Shown here: positions 22,030 through 34,409 of the stretch, piece after piece
Position numbering within the stretch: position 1 is the stretch's first letter
Layout: every line of letters begins with the position of its first letter
Source: Dermatophagoides farinae
Taxonomy: Eukaryota; Arthropoda; Arachnida; Sarcoptiformes; Pyroglyphidae
Length of the DNA: 64,000 nt
Reading direction: 5' to 3'
Assembly: GCF_024713945.1 (NCBI RefSeq)
Contig: NC_134682.1
Span: 4,193,001-4,257,000 of the forward strand
Position numbers and translations under genes: made by a program
The notes under the pieces: model-generated
Database searches by the model: none
The model's input: the letters and a program-made list of their open reading frames with translations, nothing else
Told to the model about the DNA's origin: nothing

Positions 22030-24070
22030 TCATAATTTTGATGATTCTCTTAGTTCAAATATCTCTGAGCTACGTATTCGTAATTCCATTTGATGATAAC
22101 GTTTAAGGCTACGTCTATGACCACAACTGACAATTGTAATGGAATAACGATGAACAAGTTCATTGATAATTTTCTCTTCAACATCTTCGGGTAATGATGT
22201 TGTCGATTCATCTAGAAACACAATTCTTGGTCTATGAAAGAAAATTCTAGCCATCTGAAAACGTTGAGCTTCACCAATGGATAGATGATCAAGCCAATTT
22301 TCATTGAAATCATCATGTATATTATTATTGACACGTTTGAGTACACATTCTTCAAGGTCTAAAAATTTTAATATATCAACAACACGTTCACGGAAACCAT
22401 CATTCTGAAACCATTGTTGACGTTCATAGATTTTTGGATATAATATTTGCTAGAAAAAAAAATGTTGAAAAATAAATTTAAATGGTTATGCATACATTGT
22501 AGTAATACACTTACTTCAGCTACCGATCCACTTGTAAGCAATGGTTTATGTGTGAAAAACATCACTTCTGTTGATCCTTGATCCAATTGAGAATTACGTT
22601 GTATGGATCCATAACTAATTGGCCATATTCCTTTCAATGATCGTAATATGGATGTTTTACCGATACCACTTGCACCGGTAATAATTAGATTGACACGTGG
22701 TTTGATGATTAAATTTAAATTTTCCAGAATTGTTTGCCGTAACGGTGTTTGAATGGTGACATTTTTCATTTCATAAAAACTTTGATCATTAAATTCAGGA
22801 TTATCATCATCAAATTTTAATGGTCTGTCTCCATCGACAACAACTAGATTCGAATTTGTTTGATGAGCATCTGTCGATGATATGTTGCCACTGTTGTTGT
22901 TTGATGATTGTTTTTGTTGTTGTTGTTGTTGTAGAAACCATTTATTCAATTCAATAATACGATTATAATTTCCAAGAAAAACTGATAAATTTTGTGATAA
23001 ATCAATCAATCGTGTAAAACAATTAATCAGATAGATTGTGACGAATGCATTGGCGCTGATTAATTTACTCAATTCTTGTGGAGTTAGATTATCATAATGT
23101 CCGGCAAACAAAGGAACGGCAATTGCAATGAATGATAGTATTGATCCAAAATAGTCGGATAGATTGGTTGTAAATAGCAAAAGAAATTTACGAAATATCA
23201 ATCGATACTGGACATTGATCAATGCATCGAGTAATGAATAACATTTACGATGTTCGGCCATTTCACCACTAATGAATGCTATTGATTCGGCATTATTTCG
23301 AATACGAACATGTTGAAAACGGAAATCACCTTCACGTCGTTCTTGTTGATAAACATAATGACTAACACGATTGATTAGGAATAAATTTATACCGGATCCA
23401 ATGACAAACAACATTAAACAACTAATTGGTCCAAGCCAACCGGTTTTTATCTGTGATTTATACCAATAAAATATAACAATAAATGGCCATACTAATAATT
23501 CCGGTACAATAATACTGAGCATTTGAAACATTCGATCTACATCCTGTGTAATACGTTGATCAACATTATCTAATGGATGTTTACCATCAACATAATCATT
23601 ATTCATTAATATATGTGAATAATTCAAAACATTTAAACGAAAATAGGCAAAATTTTGAAAATATTGATCATGAATTTGTATGGTACATTGTTTACGCCAT
23701 TCAACATGTAGATATGATGCCAGATAATCTTTTAAACTTTTCAATAATGAAATAGCTATATATATGTAATAAAAAATGATAATGATAAATAAATAAATTT
23801 ATTGATTGATTGATAATGTGTATACATTCATGGCTACTTACCGATAATCAATCCAATCGATTGTAATGTTTGTATAATGAAACGATGTTTATCTTTTTCG
23901 CCCAATATTTCATAATAATCACTACTAATAAGACCAACATGATAAATGGCAACTTCATAAAGGATGGCAATTGTAAACAAGCCAAACAATCCGGCCATTA
24001 TTGATGGTTTATGTAATGAAAATATTTTCGTTATAAATAATGACCATTTTTGTGATGAAATTGGCAACAT
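22030..24070 (-). CDS. ABCD4: ABC transporter, ABCD4 type
   Basis: Half-transporter; vertebrate ABCD4 moves cobalamin out of lysosomes. Three exons, 23842-24070, 22515-23755 and 22030-22449, total 1890 nt, 629 residues. ABCD4-specific stretches: YHVGLISSDYYEILGEKD, DQRITQDVDRMF, WLGPIS, EGDFRFQHVRIRNNAE, FVTIYLINCFTRLIDLS. The nucleotide-binding domain has Walker A GASGIGKT (about 435), signature LSIGEAQRFQMAR (about 545), Walker B IVFLDEST (about 566) and the SCGHRRSL switch. A poly-Q/Asn linker separates membrane and ATPase parts. The signature reads LSIGE rather than LSGGE, as in human ABCD4 (LSPGE). The C-terminus is SSKL, the form of a peroxisomal PTS1. Confidence 0.95.
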
Positions 24071-24192
24071 TTTTAATTGTTTACACTGTTAGCTTGAATC
24101 AGAAAAAAAACAAAGACAAAAAAAACAAAAACAAAAACAATTTAGTTTTAATAATGATAAAATTCATCAAGAAAAAAAAACAAAAACAAATC

Positions 24193-24753
24193 TCAATCAT
24201 CAAGAAATGCTGGAGCAATTTGTGTAAATTTTTCGGAAATGACATTTAAATTTTTTCTGATTTTTTTCGTCAAACCACCACCACCACTACTTTTTGAATC
24301 ATCATCATCATCATCATCATCATTGTGATCGTCCATCAGATGATAATTAGTTGTTGATGTAAAATTTAATAAAAATCTATGATATGTTTCATTATTATCA
24401 TAACGATCTAAATAATAGACAGCTAAACGACAATTCAATCCGACCATAATTGTACAACGAAATTGATTGATTGACCAACGTGCAATCATTTTACAGTGTT
24501 CAATAAATAATGGATGTTCAAATAAATGTTCAACACATTGGCTTAATTCTAATTCTAATATTTTCATTTGTAATGATTTAATATTATTTGATACTAATGA
24601 CAGATTCAGCCATTGTGGTAATAATTTACCGGCCATATTTTTTTCTAACCATTCTGATGATGATGATGATGATTGGTCATTATTATTATTATTGCAGATA
24701 ATAATAATGATGATGTTGGTCATTAACAACAACGATAATAATTTTTTTATCAT
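24193..24753 (-). CDS. Orphan secreted-looking protein
   Basis: 186 residues, not recognised. It starts MIKKLLSLLLMTNIIIIIIC, a plausible signal peptide, followed by a poly-Asn/Ser stretch. The middle (LELSQCVEHLFEHPLFIEHC, ARWSINQFRCTIMVGLNCRL) is helical with several cysteines; possible N-glycosylation sites are NLS, NET and NFT. A run of eight Asp and a Gly cluster precede a basic tail ending APAFLDD. It lies 123 bp upstream of ABCD4 on the same strand and 216 bp from the divergent cytochrome b5-like gene. The codon use and regular composition of the middle argue for a real gene; expression is unproven. Confidence 0.6.
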   Translation of the reverse strand: MIKKLLSLLLMTNIIIIIICNNNNNDQSSSSSSEWLEKNMAGKLLPQWLNLSLVSNNIKSLQMKILELELSQCVEHLFEHPLFIEHCKMIARWSINQFRCTIMVGLNCRLAVYYLDRYDNNETYHRFLLNFTSTTNYHLMDDHNDDDDDDDDSKSSGGGGLTKKIRKNLNVISEKFTQIAPAFLDD

Positions 24754-24969
24754 TGTTTTTTAAAGAATAAAAAAAAATTCGAATGTTTTTTTTTCAGTGT
24801 TGGAAATATATAAATTATAAATAAATACCGTGATACGATAATTGAATTTGAATTTTTTAATTTACACTTAGAGTGAATAAAAGTGCCGTTGAACACACAC
24901 ACACACACACACATATACAAACACATGAAGTGTGATTGAATAGAAATACAAAAATTGTTGTTGTTGTCA
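24754..24969. promoter_or_regulatory. Short divergent promoter region
   Basis: 216 bp between outward-facing starts of the orphan secreted protein and the cytochrome b5-like gene. Contains a CA tract near 24894-24913. Both genes must start from here if both are real. Confidence 0.45.
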
Positions 24970-25239
24970 ATGATGAAATATTATAATGAGCAACAAGTGG
25001 CACAACATCAATCATCAACAAATGAATCAATTTGGATCATAATCGATGATTATATATTGGATGTGACCGATTTTCTGGACAATCATCCAGGTGGGCCTAA
25101 CGTAATTATCAACTATTCGGCAAAAGATTGTACATCGATATTTAAACAAATACATTCAATACAGGCAAAACAAATGGCAAAACAATTTATTATTGGAAAA
25201 TTGATTAAAAAAAGAAAATTGAGCGATAATAATCAATGA
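24970..25239 (+). CDS. Small cytochrome b5-like haem protein
   Basis: 89 residues covering one cytochrome b5 domain and nothing else. Visible: WIIIDDYILDVTDFLDNHPG with the first haem ligand in HPGG, then FKQIHSIQAKQMAKQFIIGK with the second His ligand in IHS. There is no C-terminal membrane anchor, so it is probably soluble; a basic tail (KKRKL) follows. The ATG at 24970 is the first in frame. Its redox partner cannot be told from the sequence. Single exon. Confidence 0.88.
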   Translation: MMKYYNEQQVAQHQSSTNESIWIIIDDYILDVTDFLDNHPGGPNVIINYSAKDCTSIFKQIHSIQAKQMAKQFIIGKLIKKRKLSDNNQ

Positions 25240-26641
25240 ATTTGATTGAGAAAAAATGGCGAAAGTGTGAGATGTGTTGAAATGAGATAATCACATAATT
25301 AAAGCATAGAATAAAAAGCAATAAAAAAATTTTTTTTTTTTCATAACGATAACGAGAGAGGAGCATCCTCGACGACAACGATGAAATGAGATTTGATATA
25401 ACAACAACAATGATCAATGATCATCCATATGGCAATTGTTTTTTGATAATTGATGGTTATATTTGATTAAAGAAAAAAAAAGAACATTACTAGCTGGATG
25501 AAAAAAAAAAATATGCATTGTCGATCCGTAATCATCATCATAATATAATCTCCATACATGGCCTGTATTTATTGATCGGATCAAATCAATCAATAACAGA
25601 CTAAAACAAACCATATATATGATGATGATCATCATATATAAATTGCACTCAATAAAAGATTAACGAAAACATTTCTCATAGCAGCAGCAGCAGCAGCAGC
25701 AAAAAAAAATGATGACTTTATTAGCCATTGTCCAGTTTCAAATTGATGGAAATAATTCTCTACATATGTATATTTTTTTGGAGGGAGGGGGGAAGAAATT
25801 CATTCAATCATTGCACATTTGTATTTGTGTGTATTTAATTTTATTGATTTTCCGTCAAACAGAAACAGAAAAAAAATCCTCAAATATCATTCAAATGATG
25901 AGATATTATCCGACCAAAGCGCGGAAATTCAATCCTGGTATTTATGAATGAGCCTCGATTTTTTTTCTGTTTGTGTGTGTTTTGTGTGTGTGTGTGTGTG
26001 TGTTCGAAAATAAAACTCCCAACGTATGTATCAACGGCAAAGATTAATCATCAAATGATCCATGCATGCATATACTCTCCTCTCTGCTGTGTGTGTGTTT
26101 GTTGTTTCTCTCTCTTTCTCTTTCGCTGATGTATTATTGATCATCATCATCATCATCATCAAAAACAAAACAAAAACAACAGTGAAAAAAAGAAATGTCC
26201 TCAAATTTTTATTTCTGATTCAAAAAAGAAAAAAAAATCAACAACAAACTAACCAGTTTTTTTCTGAAAGAAAATGGTCATTTTCATGATGTTTAGATTG
26301 AAATTTCCTTCTTGAAAATTGTGTTTGTGTTGTCGAAAACCTTAAGCGATAAATAATAATTAATATTTTAATATTCAACAACAACAACAACAAAAAAGAA
26401 AAATATATTTTTTTTAAATTTTAATTTTAAATTTAAATTAACAAATTCATTATTTATTTATTTATTTTAATAATTGCCATATAGCAATTGCATCATTTTC
26501 TCTCATAGAAAATATCTTTTTTTTTATAAAAAATTCTGTAATATTCTATTTGTGCTTTTTTCTGTGTGTGTCCATCATTCTCATTCATATTCGATTATCA
26601 AAATTTGAAATTGTGATATCCTATCATTATCATCATTTATA
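25240..26641. other. Intergenic, simple repeats
   Basis: 1.4 kb upstream of the PP6 regulatory subunit gene. Contains AGC (25681-25700), GT (25973-26002) and ATC repeats and A-rich runs. No coding sequence supported; the PPP6R promoter is expected at the right end. Confidence 0.6.
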
Positions 26642-29600
26642 ATGTATTGGAATGATACAACATCAAGAATTGATTCCATTCTACAGGAAAAGGTGAGTGA
26701 TTGGTTTATTTTTTGTTCGAAAATATGATGATGATTTTTACTTTTTAAAAAAAAAATTGTAATTTAGAATGTAAAATTGGAACATATTCTTGATGAAGAT
26801 GATGTCTTACAAGAATGTATGGGCAATAATGTATCATTGATTCAATTGTAAGTTGTATAGATGTTATTGTTTTGATTGAATTGAATTGATTACATCATCA
26901 AATTGAATTTTCCTATTATTTATTTAGTCTAACGAAAGAAGAGACAATGATTCAAATGTTGTCCATGATGACCATTGATCCTGAATCTACTGATAATGAA
27001 ATGGAAAATTATAAATATGCTAATACAATCTGTGAGATATTGACACATGATGGCAATGTATTCTCTAATCTTATCGCTACAAATCGAAAATATCTTTTGA
27101 TTTTATGGTCATTTCTTGATGAATCATGTCGAAATGAAATTTCCGTTGAAAGTGAACAACAACAACAGCAGTCTGATGATAAATCAGCTGATACAAATAT
27201 TGAAAATTTGACTATGGTAAATGAAACACAATCTATTGAAACAAATGAAAATGAAGATCATAAAACTGAAAAGGAAATCGTTGATGAAACGGAAACAAAT
27301 ATCATTGAAAATAATATGGTTGAAGAAAATGATAAAGAATTAGAATCGAAAGAAAAAGAAGATGAGAAACAAAAGCCATCGAAACAAACAAAGCCAGTTG
27401 ATGGACGATCATTGAATCCATTATTAGCTAGTTTTTTCACCAAAGTATTCTCATACATGTTCATGCATGATATGGAACTTGTGTTAGAATTTCTTCTTAC
27501 TCGTAATCCTCCAAACGATCTCGTAACGGTGATATTGAAACATATCCAAGCATCGGCAATCATGGATTTTATTTATAAAACATGGAAATATGTTAATGTT
27601 GATCAAATTGGTCAACAACAAGATGAGAATAAAGTGTCGATAGAGGCTACTACAACGATGATGATGACTAACACCGATACCAGTGACAATGATCAACAAC
27701 AACAACAACAACAGCAGCAACAACAAGAATCCTTGATTAATTTGAAATACAATAATGTAAGTTTATCATTAACCTTGTCGTTTATCTATGTAATATATCC
27801 ATTTGTTTTTTTTCAAATAAATAGTTATTGATTGAAAATGGATTTGTCGATAAATTGATCGATATGTTTAAAAATCCAGAATTAGAATCTGAACAACAAA
27901 ATGTTGCACAGCTTTTTTCCGATATGATACGTTTAAAACGTGAAGTGCTTATCAGTGCTAAACCCGTGCAACAAGAAGCCATGGCAAAATTTGATCTAGA
28001 ATCGTAAGTACAATAGTATTCATTTTAATTTACTATTTATATGGATATTTATTGAAAAAAAATTGTAAATTGGTTAAATGTAGGGAGGATCTTGTACGAC
28101 GATTATTAAACAATATGTTTGAATGTCGAACAAAAAATTCGATCGTAAATGGATTGAAAATCATACAGGTGTTACTTCATTATAATCGTGAATAGTAAGT
28201 GATTGATATAATATTGTCATTTTACTAAAAAATTGTTCGTTTCATTTCGGGTCTTTAGTTTGAATATGGTTATACAACAAGAAGCTCAACTATCATCAAT
28301 GATAACAGCATCGAAAAAATCTACCCATCTTATGAATGATGATGATGGGGGTGGTGGTGGTGGTGATGATGAACTAGAACAGATGCCAAAGTTTTTAAAA
28401 CAACAAAGTTCACTTAATCTCAACAGAATGACAGAAAGAGTGCTGGAAAAAATTATGGATAATGTGCCGGAAGGAATTCAAAGTGAACATCTTACACAAT
28501 GTGTTCGCAATTGTTCAAAAGCATTGATTGAACGTTTAGAGGATTTTGCGGCCATTCTCATCAATTCACCTCATTGTGAACCAATGAAAACAACAGCCGG
28601 CATTATTGAAAAACCGCTTGGATTCATACGTCTTGAAGTGGTACATTTATTTGTTGCCTTATTTGCAACATCAGATTATCAAATTATGCAAAAATGTTCA
28701 CAATTAAATGTTTTGAAAATTTTAACCGTATGTATTGTTTTGTCTGTTTTTTTTAATTTTAACTTTTTAATTGTTTTAATCAATTTTAGGATCATTTTTT
28801 TGCCTATCCATTAAATAATCAACTACATAAATATTATTGGCAAATCATTTGTTATATATTTCAAAATTATCATAATTATAAAATTATCTATGATAAACAT
28901 CATCAATCATCATTGCCATCATCAAATAATAATAATAATATCGATCAAACAAATGATGAAAATTCAAAGAGTGATCAACAACCCATTAGCAATAATAATG
29001 ATGATGATGATGATAATGAAAAAATATCCTATTTTCTAAATCGATTTGAAATATCAAAAAAATTGGTTGAACAAATTCTTAAAGATTGTCATTTGATTGA
29101 AAAAATTTTGGATAGTTTTGCCCATGAATCCATTCCTATCAAATCATATGAAATGCAGAATGGTGATGATGCTGATGGTAAAAATCAATGTCATGATAAA
29201 GTGGATGAAAAATCCGAATTAAATGATGACAACCCTTCAGCTATAGATGATGAGAAAAAAGAAAATATCGAAGATGTCGTTATGGAAGAACAGCAACAAT
29301 CCGAAGAGAAAAAGTCGAATACTGATGAAGAAACGATAGTTTCAAAAAAGCCGAAACTCATATCAAGGCCTGGTTATCTTGGCCATTTACGTTTGATAGC
29401 TAACACATTGAAAGAGCGTTGTAACGACGATTTATTACGTGTATGTTCATTTGAAGAAATGCTACCACAATGGAAAGAATTTATTGAAGGTAAATTAGAA
29501 AAATTGAATAAATTGGTAACTACCGAACTGGTACCCGAATCTAAACGTAATCCAATGATTGAACAAATTCTTAGCGAGGTAAAAAAAAATCTATTGTTTT

Positions 29601-30794
29601 GGCTACTATTTGATTGATAATTGATTATTATTTCTCCTCATCCATAAAGGAATCTGAATTTCTTGGCTATCAAAAAGAGGAATTTACAATGTCAAATATG
29701 ATAAGAGAACCAAAACCATTGCCCGAATTCAGTAAACAAAATGTGGATATCAATGAAACTTTAAAGCTCAATGATAATATGATGATTAATGATATTGAAA
29801 AATTCTGGGTATGTATGTTTCATTTTTATTATATCACATTTTATGATATGATTACAATCGATATTACAATAGGAAAGTCCTAGTGAAGATTTTGAAAGTC
29901 TTGAAAAATATTTTGAATGTTCCACTAGAAGCCAGGAAGTGAATAAAAAACTTGCCAATCCCGAAGATATCGATGAGCCATGTGCTAATGATGATTCATT
30001 TAGTCCATCGACAGCCGATGATCAATGGCCAAAACGATCGGAATTTCTGGCTCAAGAATGTTTTGCTTCATTTGATTCGAACGAAACAACTCAGAAAGTG
30101 TCCGATGGAATTGGTCTCCGTAAGTTTCATTTTTGACTTGTAATAATGATATTATAAGGACAAATATGATGGATAAAAATGTTGGATCCTCAATTTGGAT
30201 CAATTCCTGAATTTTAATATTTACAATGAAGGTTTCGCTAGATAGTATCTGATAGAATCTATTTGTTATTTACATTTTAAAAAACAAATTATTATTATCT
30301 ATGTTGTCATAATAATCGTTTTTGTTGTATTTGTTTATTTCTGAAAATTTTCTTTAGAAAACCTGGAAGATTATTTCACCGACATTGATGTATTCAACAA
30401 TTCGGCTACGATGAATATGAACAATACTATTGAACAACAGAATCCATGGGGACCAACTATTGATGGTTCATCATCGAATTCGAAAATTGTCAACGATGAA
30501 GGTTGGGCCAATTTTCTTAACGATCCATTTGCATCATCACCAATGGTTTCGATTATGAATCAGCAGCAACAATTTTCAAAAGAAACTGAGTCTACCGAAC
30601 ATGTCAATGACGATTTGGCAAATAAATCCAATAATATTGATGAAGAGGATTCATTTGTTGCAAATATAATATACGCTTCATCGCCTACTCGAAACAATGA
30701 AAATGATGATGAAAAAGGCAATCTGGAAATGGTTGCCAACAATTCTCAAACGAATGCTGAGGAAACAAACAATGATTTATCCGAAACACCCTAA
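26642..30794 (+). CDS. PPP6R: PP6 phosphatase regulatory subunit (SAPS family)
   Basis: Scaffold subunit of protein phosphatase 6. Ten exons with GT-AG borders and unbroken phase: 26642-26692, 26768-26847, 26928-27756, 27825-28003, 28084-28194, 28259-28727, 28790-29578, 29650-29808, 29873-30119, 30358-30794; total 3351 nt, 1116 residues. SAPS hallmarks: MYWNDTTSRIDSILQEK start, EDDVLQECMGNN, SLNPLLASFFTKVFSYM (about 207), HIQASAIMDFIYK, NMFECRTKNSIVNGLKIIQV, EKPLGFIRLEVVHLFVALFA, PGYLGHLRLIANTL. Mite-specific acidic and poly-Q inserts enlarge it. The C-terminal part is disordered and acidic. A possible polyadenylation signal is AATAAA at 31009-31014. Confidence 0.94.
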
Positions 30795-31186
30795 TCTATA
30801 GCCATTGAAAGATGATTTTTTCGCTTTTCATTTTTTTTGGAAAAAAAACGATATCGTTCTTGTCTGAGCAACTACTATTTAATATTAGAAACAATTTGTA
30901 CACACACACACAGTGCCCTATGTATAGAATCTCCGTATATATTGGGAAAATCTTTGTCATTTACCATTGTGATCATCGTTCTTATTAATTGATACAAATT
31001 AAAACAAAAATAAACAAAATCAATTGGTCAAATTTTGTTCTGGGTAATTGGGTCATCATGGTCAGACTGACCATTGGAATGATCTGACTTGTTTCACAAA
31101 TTGTTGTTTGTTTATTTATATAAATTCTCGAATTCAAATTCGATTGATAACTGATAGACAAAACAAAGCTTGGTCAGATCATGATG
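30795..31186. other. Convergent 3' region of PPP6R and the receptor array
   Basis: 392 bp between two facing stop codons. Holds the PPP6R 3' UTR with AATAAA at 31009-31014. No gene seen. Confidence 0.7.
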
Positions 31187-32483
31187 TTAATGGATTTTTG
31201 TTAGGCAAATTTTCTTATAAAATTTTATGGCCATATGAAAATTCATGATAAACAATTGAATGTATTTGAATTTGGTTATGAAAAACATTCGGCCACAAGT
31301 GAAACCGAATTGATTGCTGGTCATCGTTTGTACGAATAGACATGATTTAAGTGAATGTCGTAAAGGCAATCTATTGTGGAATTTTTTTCTTTCCATACTC
31401 AACCATTGTGTTCGAGCAATCCAACGGTGAATCGATAGCCAACAAATTCGATTATATGATGGCATATGAGCTACACGGAAATAGAGGATGTTCACTAGAG
31501 AAGATGTTGACATAAATGCCAATGTAGCAATTGTATTCTGTACATTCATATTGGTTTGTTGACTATAGAATAATAAAGAAATTACCACAGCAGATTTGGA
31601 CAATAATTCGATAAAGAATAAAACACTACGCGCTGTTAAATTGATTTTGGCCGTTTCGCTGTAAAGAGCTACATATTCGGAATGAAATCTATACCAAAAC
31701 AATTTTCGTTCTCTGATTGATGATTGAAATGGATTTTGTAATATTAAAGCCGATTTGCTGGATAATTGTTTAAGCCGGACAATAAAGAATTCCATGTTAA
31801 ATACAATGAAACTTATGGACATGAATGCATCGCTAATCAAATAGATGCATTGAATAATGTATGAAAAAAACAATGTTGATGACAATATCAATTGAGTCAA
31901 AGTAATCTGATGGTATTTAAAGAAATCGAAAGAAAAATAGCTGAAAATGAATTGAATAGCCAACAATCCAATGATAAAACATCGAAGGAAAATTAACAGC
32001 CATAAACTGTGATTTTCGAAAGAATTGAATTAGATAATTTCGGTATTGCGGTGCCAATTCTTGATCATCATATTGCCAATTATTGATGAAAAAAACATTC
32101 ATCGATGATTTGTAGTGTATAACCTCGAGCAAAAAATGATACCATAAATAGTCATGTAGAATAAATACAATGATCATTTCGATTACTATGAAATCGTTTC
32201 TTTGGGATCCGATAATTTTGTCGAATGTATCTATACTCATCACGTAATCATTGTGTGGCCAAATAATCAAACAGACAAGAAATACGATAGAAATCCATTC
32301 ATTCAATGTGATCCAAATGGCTCGTTTAATCTTTGAATATGTCCATGAAATTTTTCGTTGTTCATAATCAAACAAATCATAATTGATTCGTAAATTATAA
32401 AATTTAAATATTTCAAAACCACGCCGGATGCAAAACTTGATTTCGGCATTTTCAATGGATGGCTTAAATAAGTGAAAATTCAT
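31187..32483 (-). pseudogene. Gustatory-receptor-like gene, copy 1, frameshifted
   Basis: Seven-helix receptor-like sequence, closely related to copies 2 and 3. It opens at the ATG at 32483 (MNFHLFKPSIENAEIK) and stays in frame to about residue 165. Next to MAVNF an A-run at 31989-31992 has one base more than in copy 2, which shifts the frame; the rest (from AIQFIFSYFSFDFFKYHQ) reads in the next frame to the stop at 31187. Total span is 1297 nt, one more than a multiple of three. Either a young pseudogene or a sequencing error in the homopolymer. Confidence 0.7.
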
Positions 32484-33146
32484 GTTGCTATCGTTTACAA
32501 CCACAAAGAATATATATCATCAGGATATGAAAGTTTGATTCACAAATACAACATACTTATAATGCACAATGAAACTTAAAAAAATTCCAACTGTATAAAT
32601 TACTAAGAATTGTTTTCTTGAACGAAATCGGTATATAAAAAATATAAGTATTCAAACAATTCACACGAAATAATGAAGTTTGGTGTATTTTTTTTTATTA
32701 TATGGATCGATTTGATGAAAAAAGAACTGAAAAATTTACCTCTGATAATTATGATAGAAAATCACTAACCATGAAAAGACCAAGTTGTTGTTACCACATA
32801 CAGGCATTGTAATCTATTAGGTAATATTCTAATCTAATCAATCAATTAATCAATAATAAATCGATCAACATACAAACATTATTTATTGTTCTTTATTTTG
32901 ACTACGCTACTGTCATTTGAAAATTACGGTACTGACATTATTATGATAGTCATTAATAAAAAGAAAACTAGATTTTCAAAATTTTTCAGAAACCAGTAAT
33001 AATAATAAGAAAGTCTATAATAATAAAAAGTCATTTTAAATTTGAAAAATTCAAAGAAAATAAAGCAAATCAATATTGTATATATGAATATTGGACACAC
33101 ATCAAGTTGGATAGAAATAGAATCAACATAAACATAAGATATGGTT
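32484..33146. other. Spacer between receptor copies 1 and 2
   Basis: 663 bp, AT-rich, no gene. A stretch around 32888-32945 is closely matched at 34868-34925, showing that flanks were duplicated with the genes. Confidence 0.7.
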
Positions 33147-34409
33147 TTAAAGAGTTTTTTTCAGACAAATTTTCTTATAAAATTTAATAGCCATGTGGAA
33201 ATTCATGATAAACATTTGAATGTATTTGAATTTGCTAATGAAAAACATTCGACCACAAGTGAAACCGAATCGATTATTGGTCATCGTCTGTATGAATAAA
33301 CGTGATTTAATTGAATATCGGAGAGGAAAACTATTGGTGAATACATTTCTTTGCATTCTCAACCATTGTGATCGAGCAATCCAACGATGAATTGATTGCC
33401 AACAAATTCGATTATATGATGGCATATGAGCTACACGGAAATAGAGGCTGTTCAGTAAAAAAAATGATGACATGAATGCCAATGCGACAAATGTAATCTG
33501 TATATTCATCTTGGTTTGTTGACTAATGAATAATAAACAAATTACCACAGAAGATTTGGACAATAATTCAATGAAGAATAATATATTTCGAGCTGTCAAA
33601 TTGAATATTGCCATCTCACTATAAAGAGATACATATTCGGAATGAAATCTATACCAAAACAATTTTTGTACTCTGATTGATGATTGAAATGAATTTTGTA
33701 ATATTAAAGCTGATTTGCTGGATAATTGTTTAAGCCTGACAATAAAGAATTCCATGATAAAAACATTGAAACTTATCGACTTGAATGCATTTCCAATAAA
33801 ATAGATACATTGAATATTGTACGAGAAAAACAATATTGGTGTCAATATCAATTGAGTTAAATTGATCTGATGGTATTTGAAGAAATCGAAAGAAAAATAG
33901 CTGAAAATGAATTGAATAGACAACAATCCAATGATAAAACATCGGAGGAAATTAACAGCCATAAACTGTGATTTTCGAAAGAATTGAATTAGATAATTTC
34001 GGTACTGCGGTGCCAATTGTTGATCATCATATTGCCAGTTATTGATGAAAAAATCATTCATCGATGATTTGTAGTGTATAACCTCGAGCAAAAAATGATA
34101 CCATAAATAGTCATTTAGAAGAAATGCAATGATCATTTCGATCACTAAGAAATCGTTTCTTTTGGATCCGATAATTTTGTCGAATGTATCAATATTGATA
34201 AGGTAATCATTGTGTGGCCAAATAATAATACAGGTAATATAAACGATGGAAATCCATCCATTCAATGTGATCCAAATGGCTGGTTTGATCGTTGAATATG
34301 TCCATGAAATTTTTCGTTGTTGATAATCAAACAGATCATAATTGATTCGTAAATTATAAAATTTAAATATTTCAAAACCACGCCTGATGCAAAACTTTGA
34401 TTTCGGCAT
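33147..34409 (-). CDS. Gustatory-receptor-like gene, copy 2
   Basis: 420 residues from the ATG at 34409 (MPKSKFCIRRGFEIFKFYN). About seven hydrophobic helices are visible (WISIVYITCIIIWP, FLVIEMIIAFLL, FIIGLLSIQFIFSYFSF, LILTPILFFSYNIQCIYFI, ILFFIELLSKSSVVICLLFI, TFVALAFMSSFFLLNSLYF, and the last). The C-terminus, FGFTCGRMFFISKFKYIQMF then IMNFHMAIKFYK, resembles the end of insect gustatory receptors (Gly-Phe, TM7, Tyr/Gln-Phe), but the match is weak. The ATG used by copies 1 and 3 is present at 34443 but out of frame because of one extra T at 34396-34398; the start chosen here restores the frame. Intronless. Confidence 0.6.
   Translation of the reverse strand: MPKSKFCIRRGFEIFKFYNLRINYDLFDYQQRKISWTYSTIKPAIWITLNGWISIVYITCIIIWPHNDYLINIDTFDKIIGSKRNDFLVIEMIIAFLLNDYLWYHFLLEVIHYKSSMNDFFINNWQYDDQQLAPQYRNYLIQFFRKSQFMAVNFLRCFIIGLLSIQFIFSYFSFDFFKYHQINLTQLILTPILFFSYNIQCIYFIGNAFKSISFNVFIMEFFIVRLKQLSSKSALILQNSFQSSIRVQKLFWYRFHSEYVSLYSEMAIFNLTARNILFFIELLSKSSVVICLLFISQQTKMNIQITFVALAFMSSFFLLNSLYFRVAHMPSYNRICWQSIHRWIARSQWLRMQRNVFTNSFPLRYSIKSRLFIQTMTNNRFGFTCGRMFFISKFKYIQMFIMNFHMAIKFYKKICLKKTL

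Noticed and set aside
24097-24192. A-rich stretch between ABCD4 and the orphan gene as a retrocopy poly-A tail
   Set aside because: No target-site duplication seen, and A-rich runs are common throughout the window.
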